Part shown: positions 59,363 through 64,000 of the stretch, piece after piece
Position numbering within the stretch: position 1 is the stretch's first letter
Layout of the letters: every line of letters begins with the position of its first letter
Assembly (NCBI RefSeq): GCF_021287045.1
Contig: NZ_JAJTBG010000012.1
Location: 56,560-120,559, forward strand
Length of the DNA: 64,000 nucleotides
DNA from: Oryzomicrobium sp.
GTDB taxonomy: Bacteria > Pseudomonadota > Gammaproteobacteria > Burkholderiales > Rhodocyclaceae
Direction of reading: 5' to 3'
Made by a program: the position numbers and the translations under genes
Notes under the pieces: model-generated
What the model was told of the DNA's origin: nothing
What the model saw: the letters and a program-made list of their open reading frames with translations, nothing else
Database searches by the model: none

Positions 59363-59391
59363 AAAAAACGCCCCGGCCTAGGGCACGGGGC
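59363..59391 (-). terminator. terminator of sspAB
   Basis: On the minus strand GCCCCG and CGGGGC form a stem followed by G and six T. It lies 40 bases after the sspB stop, and its upstream edge touches the NtrC-type box of nasA. Confidence 0.82.
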
Positions 59392-59407
59392 GCATCATCC
59401 TGGTGCA
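59391..59407. promoter_or_regulatory. NtrC-type box of nasA
   Basis: CGCATCATCCTGGTGCA matches 12 of the 14 fixed positions of TGCACYANNNTGGTGCA. Confidence 0.65.
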
Positions 59408-59430
59408 GCCGGCCCCTTCGGGGCCACGGG

Positions 59431-59898
59431 TCATTTGACCCGTTGCAGGTGCGGGCGGCCGGGCTTGGGCGCCGGCGCCTCGGGGGGCGGTTCGGCCGGC
59501 GCAGCCGCGGCTTCGGGGGCGTCGACCGGCTCCAGGGCGGCGGCCTCGTCCAGCGCTTCCACCTCGAAGGCCATGCCAGCGCCGTTTTCCCGAGCGTAGA
59601 TGGCGGCCACGCACTCCACGGCCACCGAGATGTCCCGGGCGACACCGCCGAAACGGGCCTGGAAGGTGATCAGGTCGTTACCCATCTGCAACCGGTTGGT
59701 GGCGTCGGGGCTGACGTTGAGCACGATCTGGCCGTCGCGCACGAATTCCCGGGGCACCCGGCTGCGTCCATCCACCATCACCGCGATGTAGGGCGTGAAG
59801 CCGTTGTCGCAGCACCATTCGAACAGGGCGCGCAGCAGGTAGGGCTTGGTGGAGGGCAGTTCGCTACCCTGCTCGTTGTCGTATTGATCGTCTTGCAT
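59431..59898 (-). CDS. sspB: ClpXP adaptor / stringent starvation protein B
   Basis: SspB delivers ssrA-tagged proteins to the ClpXP protease. The 155-residue product has the folded N-terminal domain (STKPYLLRALFEWCCDNGFTP; NGAGMAFE) and an unstructured Pro/Ala-rich tail ending in a short ClpX-binding-like segment (RPHLQRVK). Length fits the family. It follows sspA by 63 bases. Confidence 0.94.
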   Translation of the reverse strand: MQDDQYDNEQGSELPSTKPYLLRALFEWCCDNGFTPYIAVMVDGRSRVPREFVRDGQIVLNVSPDATNRLQMGNDLITFQARFGGVARDISVAVECVAAIYARENGAGMAFEVEALDEAAALEPVDAPEAAAAPAEPPPEAPAPKPGRPHLQRVK

Positions 59899-59961
59899 TG
59901 CTGTCTCCTCGGGGGCGGAACCGTATTCCGCCCCGGGGGCCGCTGGCGCGGTCCCGCGCCC

Positions 59962-60567
59962 TTACTTGCGCATCACCTTTTCAGGCGGGGTCAGGGCATC
60001 GATGAAGCCCTGGCGGCTGAAGATGCGCTCGGCGTACTTCATCAGCGGGGCGGCGGTCTTGCCCACTTCGATGCCGTAGTGGTCGAGACGCCACAGCAGG
60101 GGGGCCACGGCCACGTCGAGCATGGAGAAGTCGTCGCCGAGCATGTACTTCTGCTTGGTGAACATGGGGGCCAGCTCGGTCAGGCGGTTGCGGATCTCGG
60201 CCCGAGCCTTGTCCTTCTCGGCAGCCTTGGCGTTGGTCTTTTCCAACACTTCCATGTGCACGAAGATTTCCCGCTCCATGCCGGACAGCAACTGGCGGGA
60301 ACGGGCGCGCTGGATCGGGTCCGCCGGCATCAGCTGCGGATGCGGGAAGCGCTCATCGATGTACTCGTTGATGATGTTCGGCTCGTAGAGGATCAGATCA
60401 CGCTCGACGAGCACCGGGACGCGGCCGTAGGGGTTGATCACGGCGATGTCTTCCGGCTTGTTGAACAGGTCTACGTCGATGACCTGGAAATCCATGCCCT
60501 TTTCGTACAGCACGATCCGGCAACGGTGGCTGAAGGGGCAGGTGGTTCCCGAATAAAGGTTCATCAT
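59962..60567 (-). CDS. sspA: stringent starvation protein A
   Basis: SspA is a glutathione-S-transferase-fold protein that binds RNA polymerase and alters transcription under starvation. The 201-residue protein has the GST N-domain (NLYSGTTCPFSHRCRIVLYE), the PYGRVPVL motif and a helical C-domain (DDFSMLDVAVAPLLWRLDHY). It is the first of the sspA-sspB pair, downstream of the petABC operon as usual in Betaproteobacteria. Confidence 0.95.
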   Translation of the reverse strand: MMNLYSGTTCPFSHRCRIVLYEKGMDFQVIDVDLFNKPEDIAVINPYGRVPVLVERDLILYEPNIINEYIDERFPHPQLMPADPIQRARSRQLLSGMEREIFVHMEVLEKTNAKAAEKDKARAEIRNRLTELAPMFTKQKYMLGDDFSMLDVAVAPLLWRLDHYGIEVGKTAAPLMKYAERIFSRQGFIDALTPPEKVMRK

Positions 60568-60722
60568 GGTTCAAGCCCTCGCTATTCTGGGCCGGCCGCA
60601 CAAGGCGGACCGGGCGATCGTCAAATACCCGGGACAGTGGCGTCGCGGGCCACCCCCGTCAAAACGGAAACGGCACCGACGGTTTGGCAAGCCTAGGATT
60701 GCCATCACCGCCGATGCCGGAG

Positions 60723-60747
60723 ACCGGGAACGGCAGCCGTTCCCGGT
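60723..60747 (-). terminator. hairpin after petC
   Basis: ACCGGGAACGG and CCGTTCCCGGT form a perfect 11-bp stem with a three-base loop, 16 bases after the petC stop. No T tract follows, so it is a putative terminator or mRNA 3' stabiliser. Confidence 0.5.
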
Positions 60748-60762
60748 TGTGCCTGTTACAGC

Positions 60763-61473
60763 TTAGTGCACGTCTTTCCAGTACTCACGCTTGAGCGCGT
60801 AGGCCAGGACGAAGAGCACAGCCAGGAAGGCCAGCACGCCCAGGCCCAGGCTCTTGCGGAACCCGGCCTGGGGTTCGCCGATCCAGACCAGGAAGCCGAC
60901 CAGGTCGGCGACCTGCTTGTCGTACTCGGCGGCGGACAGTTTGCCCGGGGTAACCAGCTCCAGCTTGTGCTCGGCGTTCAGCTTCTGCACGCCTTGCAGT
61001 TCGTACAGGATGTGCGGCATGCCGACGTTTTCGAACACCACGTTGTTCCAGCCGGTCGGACGGTTCTCGTCACGGTAGAAGGAACGCAGGTAGGTGTACA
61101 GCCAGTCGGCGCCGGAACCGAACTCGGAAGCGCGGGAACGGGCGATCACGGACAGGTCCGGAGGCGTGGCGCCAAACCACTTCTTGGCTTCGTCCGAACG
61201 GATGGCGACGCGCATCGGCTCACCGATCTTCTCGGCGGTGAACATCAGGTTGTCCTTGATCTGGTCCTCGGTCAGGCCCAGCTCGGTCAGCCGGTTGTAG
61301 CGGACGTAGGACGCGCCATGGCAGTTCAGGCAGTAGTTGACGAACAGCTTGGCGCCGTTCTGCAACGCAGCCTTGTCGCCCTGGACGTCCGGGGCCTTGT
61401 CGAGGTGGAGTTCGGCACCGTTGGCGAAAGCCAGGAGGGGTGCGAAAAGCAGTGCGGTAAGAAGTTTTTTCAT
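60763..61473 (-). CDS. petC: ubiquinol-cytochrome c reductase cytochrome c1
   Basis: Cytochrome c1 accepts electrons from the Rieske protein in the bc1 complex. The 236-residue product has a signal peptide (LLTALLFAPLLAFANGA), the haem site CLNCH (C48, C51, H52), a Met ligand region (VGMPHILYE) and a C-terminal membrane anchor (LGVLAFLAVLFVLAYAL). ATG 61473 is preferred; ATG 61482 three codons earlier is also possible. It is the last gene of petABC. Confidence 0.95.
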   Translation of the reverse strand: MKKLLTALLFAPLLAFANGAELHLDKAPDVQGDKAALQNGAKLFVNYCLNCHGASYVRYNRLTELGLTEDQIKDNLMFTAEKIGEPMRVAIRSDEAKKWFGATPPDLSVIARSRASEFGSGADWLYTYLRSFYRDENRPTGWNNVVFENVGMPHILYELQGVQKLNAEHKLELVTPGKLSAAEYDKQVADLVGFLVWIGEPQAGFRKSLGLGVLAFLAVLFVLAYALKREYWKDVH

Positions 61474-61487
61474 GGTCTGCATCCCGG

Positions 61488-62807
61488 TTACATCGTCACG
61501 CGGTCGGGCTCGGGGCTGTACTTGTCGATCTTCGACCACCAGGGCATGGTGATGAAGAACAGGAAGTAGTACACCGTGAGGATCTGGGCCACAGGAGCGC
61601 CCGGGATCACGCCGAAGAAGGCATAGGACGGCGGCTGGGTGCCGAGGAAGCCGAGAATGCCGAAGGCGATCACGAACAGGATCAGCAGGGCCTTGAAGAT
61701 CGGGCCGCGATAGCGGATCGACTTCACCGGGCTGCGGTCGAGCCAGGGCAGGAAGGCCAGGATGACCACACCCAGGCCCATCGCCACCACGCCCCAGAAC
61801 TTGGCGTCGAGACCGAAGAACGGCCACACCATGGCACGCAGCAGGGAGTAGAACGGGGTGAAGTACCAGACCGGAGCGATGTGCGGCGGGGTCTTCAGCG
61901 GGTCGGCCGGGATGAAGTTGTTGAACTCCAGGAAGTAGCCGCCGCCTTCGGGGGCGAAGAACACCACGCAGGAGAAGACCATCAGGAAGACCACCACGCC
62001 GACGATGTCCTTCACCGTGTAGTACGGGTGGAAGGGGATGCCGTCGAGGGGGATGCCGTTGGCGTCCTTGTGCTTCTTGATCTCCACACCGTCCGGGTTG
62101 TTGGAACCCACTTCGTGCAGGGCCAGGATGTGGGCGGCGACGAGGCCGATCAGCACCAGGGGCACGGCGATCACGTGGAAGGAGAAGAAGCGGTTCAGGG
62201 TCGCGTCGCCCACCACGAAGTCACCGCGGATCCACACGGACAGCGGCTCGCCGATCAGCGGGATGGCGGAGAACAGGTTCACGATCACCTGTGCGCCCCA
62301 GAAGGACATCTGGCCCCAGGGCAGCAGATAGCCCATGAAGGCCTCGGCCATCAGGCACAGGAAGATCAGCACGCCGAACACCCAGATCAGTTCGCGGGGC
62401 TGTCGGTAGGAACCGTAGAGCAGGCCGCGGAACATGTGCATGTAGACGACGATGAAGAAGGCCGACGCACCGGTGGAGTGCATGTAGCGGATCAGCCAGC
62501 CCCAGGGCACATCGCGCATGATGTACTCGACCGAGGCGAACGCCACGGGGATGCCGTTGACGTTGAGGGAGGCGTCCGGCTTGTAGTGCATCACCAGGAA
62601 GATGCCGGTGACGATCTGGATCACCAGCACCAGCAGAGCCAGGGAGCCGAAGAAATACCAGAAGTTGAAGTTCTTGGGCGCGTAGTACTCGGACAGGTGC
62701 GCCTTCCACATGGAGGTCAGGGGGAAGCGCGCATCGACCCACTCCAGGACGTTGCCGCCCACGGAGCCGTCGGACTTGTATTTTTCGAAGTTGGTGTTGG
62801 CACCCAT
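61488..62807 (-). CDS. petB: ubiquinol-cytochrome c reductase cytochrome b
   Basis: Cytochrome b holds two b haems and both quinone sites. The 439-residue protein has the eight-span pattern, haem histidines in IRYMHSTGASAFFIVVYMHM and in SFHVIAVPLVLIGLVAAHI, and the quinol-oxidation motif in the PEWY position (here the loop reads HIAPVWYF, i.e. PVWY). Length fits the bacterial long form. It follows petA by three bases. Confidence 0.95.
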   Translation of the reverse strand: MGANTNFEKYKSDGSVGGNVLEWVDARFPLTSMWKAHLSEYYAPKNFNFWYFFGSLALLVLVIQIVTGIFLVMHYKPDASLNVNGIPVAFASVEYIMRDVPWGWLIRYMHSTGASAFFIVVYMHMFRGLLYGSYRQPRELIWVFGVLIFLCLMAEAFMGYLLPWGQMSFWGAQVIVNLFSAIPLIGEPLSVWIRGDFVVGDATLNRFFSFHVIAVPLVLIGLVAAHILALHEVGSNNPDGVEIKKHKDANGIPLDGIPFHPYYTVKDIVGVVVFLMVFSCVVFFAPEGGGYFLEFNNFIPADPLKTPPHIAPVWYFTPFYSLLRAMVWPFFGLDAKFWGVVAMGLGVVILAFLPWLDRSPVKSIRYRGPIFKALLILFVIAFGILGFLGTQPPSYAFFGVIPGAPVAQILTVYYFLFFITMPWWSKIDKYSPEPDRVTM

Positions 62808-62810
62808 GGC

Positions 62811-63407
62811 TTATGCCCCCTTCTCGTCTTTGCCGATAATCAGGCGGGTATCGGACAGGTACATGTGCGGCGGCACCACCAGGTTGTCCGGCGCAGGCTT
62901 GTTCTTGAACACGCGGCCGGCCAGGTCGAAGGTGGAACCGTGGCAGGGGCACAGGAAGCCGCCCAGCCAATCGGCGCCCATGCCTTCTTCGCCGCCGTGC
63001 TTGAACTTGGAGGAAGGAGAACAGCCAAGGTGAGTACAGATGCCCACGGCCACCAGGAACTCCGGCTTGATCGAGCGGGTTTCGTTCTGGCAGTAGGTCG
63101 GCTGCTGGGGCTTGTCGGACTTGGGATCGCTGACCGCTTCGTCGAGCTTCGGCAGGGTGTCGAGCATGTCCTTGGTGCGGTTGATGATCCACACCGGCTT
63201 ACCGCGCCACTCCACGGTCATCATCTGACCCGGCTCAAGCTTGCCGATGTCCACCTCGACAGGCGCACCGGCCGCTTTGGCACGCTCGGAGGGGAGCATG
63301 CTGGAGACGAACGGCACGAGCGCCGTCAACGCCCCTACCCCGCCCACGGCCGCGGTCGTGACGACTAGCCGCCGCCTTCCGCAGTCCACTTTCTGCTCGT
63401 TGCTCAT
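62811..63407 (-). CDS. petA: ubiquinol-cytochrome c reductase Rieske iron-sulfur subunit
   Basis: The 198-residue subunit carries electrons from quinol to cytochrome c1. It has a Tat-type N-terminus (RRRLVVTTAAVGGVG), a membrane anchor and the Rieske motifs CTHLGC and CPCHGS with all ligands intact. ATG 63407 has AGGGA upstream; the frame extends ten codons further. It is the first gene of petABC. Confidence 0.95.
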   Translation of the reverse strand: MSNEQKVDCGRRRLVVTTAAVGGVGALTALVPFVSSMLPSERAKAAGAPVEVDIGKLEPGQMMTVEWRGKPVWIINRTKDMLDTLPKLDEAVSDPKSDKPQQPTYCQNETRSIKPEFLVAVGICTHLGCSPSSKFKHGGEEGMGADWLGGFLCPCHGSTFDLAGRVFKNKPAPDNLVVPPHMYLSDTRLIIGKDEKGA

Positions 63408-63959
63408 ACGCTGGTCCCTAATGGAAATGAAAGACACAAAACCACGGGATTATAAAGGAATCATGAGCCCCCTTGAAAGCACCCATAGCATCTGGCAATT
63501 GACGCGTCGGATGCCGATGGCAAACAAGACTCTTATCACCTGCCGAGGGTGTTCTCAACAGGAAATGCGGGCCTCAACGTGTCCAAAGGCAGGATTGGTG
63601 GATTGCTTTCAGCGCCCGTTACTCATTTAGTGCGGGGCGCTTGCGCACGGCAGCAAGGCGTTGGCGCTTTCCACATTGCATGGAGGCGCACCTCCCCCGC
63701 CAAACGCCTGGAAAAGACTAAGCACTGGCGCCAGGCGTTGCGGCGAGTCGGGAGTGTTCAGGGGGAGGGCGAACCCGCTTCTTTGGTCACAAATTCTGTT
63801 GTTGTCTGAGCGGAGGCGCTCAGCGGAGAGGGGCAGATCCGTGTGAGGCCTCTCTGCCGTGTTGGCACAGCGGGATAGAGCGCCTGGCGGGAGGCGTCTT
63901 CGTGCGGCTGGCGGTTGGGGGTGCCTGGGGGGGGGCAGTTTGCTGGGGTGTAAAAGCAC
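63408..63959. other. region upstream of petABC without a recognised gene
   Basis: No convincing coding region was found. Open frames here, including one of 110 codons on the minus strand, lack ribosome binding sites and have low-complexity content. The stretch near the petA start should contain its promoter. A short repeat CTGAGCG/CGCTCAG lies near 63808. Confidence 0.6.
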
Positions 63960-63993
63960 AAACCCCCGTTAGCGGGAGAGCTAACGGGGGTTT
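63960..63993. terminator. 14-bp perfect hairpin at the right edge
   Basis: AAACCCCCGTTAGC (63960-63973) pairs with GCTAACGGGGGTTT (63980-63993) around GGGAGA. The A and T flanks suit a bidirectional terminator, probably for a gene beyond the window or for a small RNA ending here. Confidence 0.75.
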
Positions 63994-64000
63994 GATTGTG

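Noticed and set aside
63627-63959. 110-codon minus-strand frame upstream of petA
   Set aside because: Pro/Arg-rich, no ribosome binding site, no domain and no hydrophobic pattern.

Overview
The window is very GC-rich, densely coded DNA from a proteobacterium, most likely a Betaproteobacterium (Rhodocyclales-like). This is inferred from the sspB-sspA-petCBA block, the Betaproteobacterial style of the regulators, and the mix of respiratory, nitrate-assimilation and selenium genes; it was not tested by a search. No phage, insertion sequence or CRISPR array was seen.

Layout. (1) 0.1-10.2 kb, all on the minus strand: a selenocysteine island. A respiratory formate dehydrogenase (fdnG with an in-frame UGA/Sec codon and a SECIS hairpin, then fdnH and fdnI) is followed by fdhE, selA, selB, the tRNA-Sec gene (selC) and a small unknown gene. 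Upstream of fdnG lie a sigma-54 promoter, a consensus IHF site and an array of GACA/TGTC boxes. (2) 10.2-16.4 kb: EmrAB-type efflux operon with its outer-membrane factor, and a pirin divergent from a LysR regulator. (3) 16.5-18.5 kb: arsenic genes (ACR3 pump, ArsC, ArsR). (4) 18.7-23.5 kb: hemerythrin-like protein, serA, a ferredoxin-NADP reductase divergent from an NsrR-like regulator across an NsrR-type box, a DUF4197 protein and a peroxiredoxin. (5) 23.8-32.3 kb: a membrane histidine kinase and NtrC-family response regulator, PutA, and a Bcp peroxiredoxin. (6) 32.4-41.6 kb: tRNA-Arg(CCU), a TPR glycosyltransferase-like protein, small membrane proteins, CheX-like, ChaN-like, a chemoreceptor, a spermidine-synthase-like protein, a GAF/HD-GYP phosphodiesterase and a small unknown protein. 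(7) 41.9-59.3 kb: nitrate assimilation (nrtABD, nasT, cbiX, PP2C/kinase fusion, narK, nirD, nirB, ybiB, nasA) with a Cache/PAS/GGDEF diguanylate cyclase in the opposite orientation. (8) 59.4-63.4 kb: sspB, sspA and the cytochrome bc1 operon petABC.

How the parts work together. The nitrate genes form one regulon. Four units (nasA, nirB, nasT, nrtA) each have a -24/-12 sigma-54 promoter with an NtrC-type box 60-120 bp upstream. The nrtA and nirB leaders also carry paired hairpins with six-base loops having A at position 1 and G at position 4, the RNA signature read by ANTAR proteins; nasT, which encodes an ANTAR protein, lies between them. In nrtA the second hairpin overlaps the 5' arm of an intrinsic terminator.

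The least expected signal is a possible link between the fdn operon and the two-component system 17 kb away. The 12-base palindrome GGACAAAATGTC in the fdnG enhancer array recurs just upstream of the NtrC-family response regulator gene. That protein has the GAFTGA loop needed to activate sigma-54 polymerase, so it is a candidate activator of selenocysteine formate dehydrogenase.
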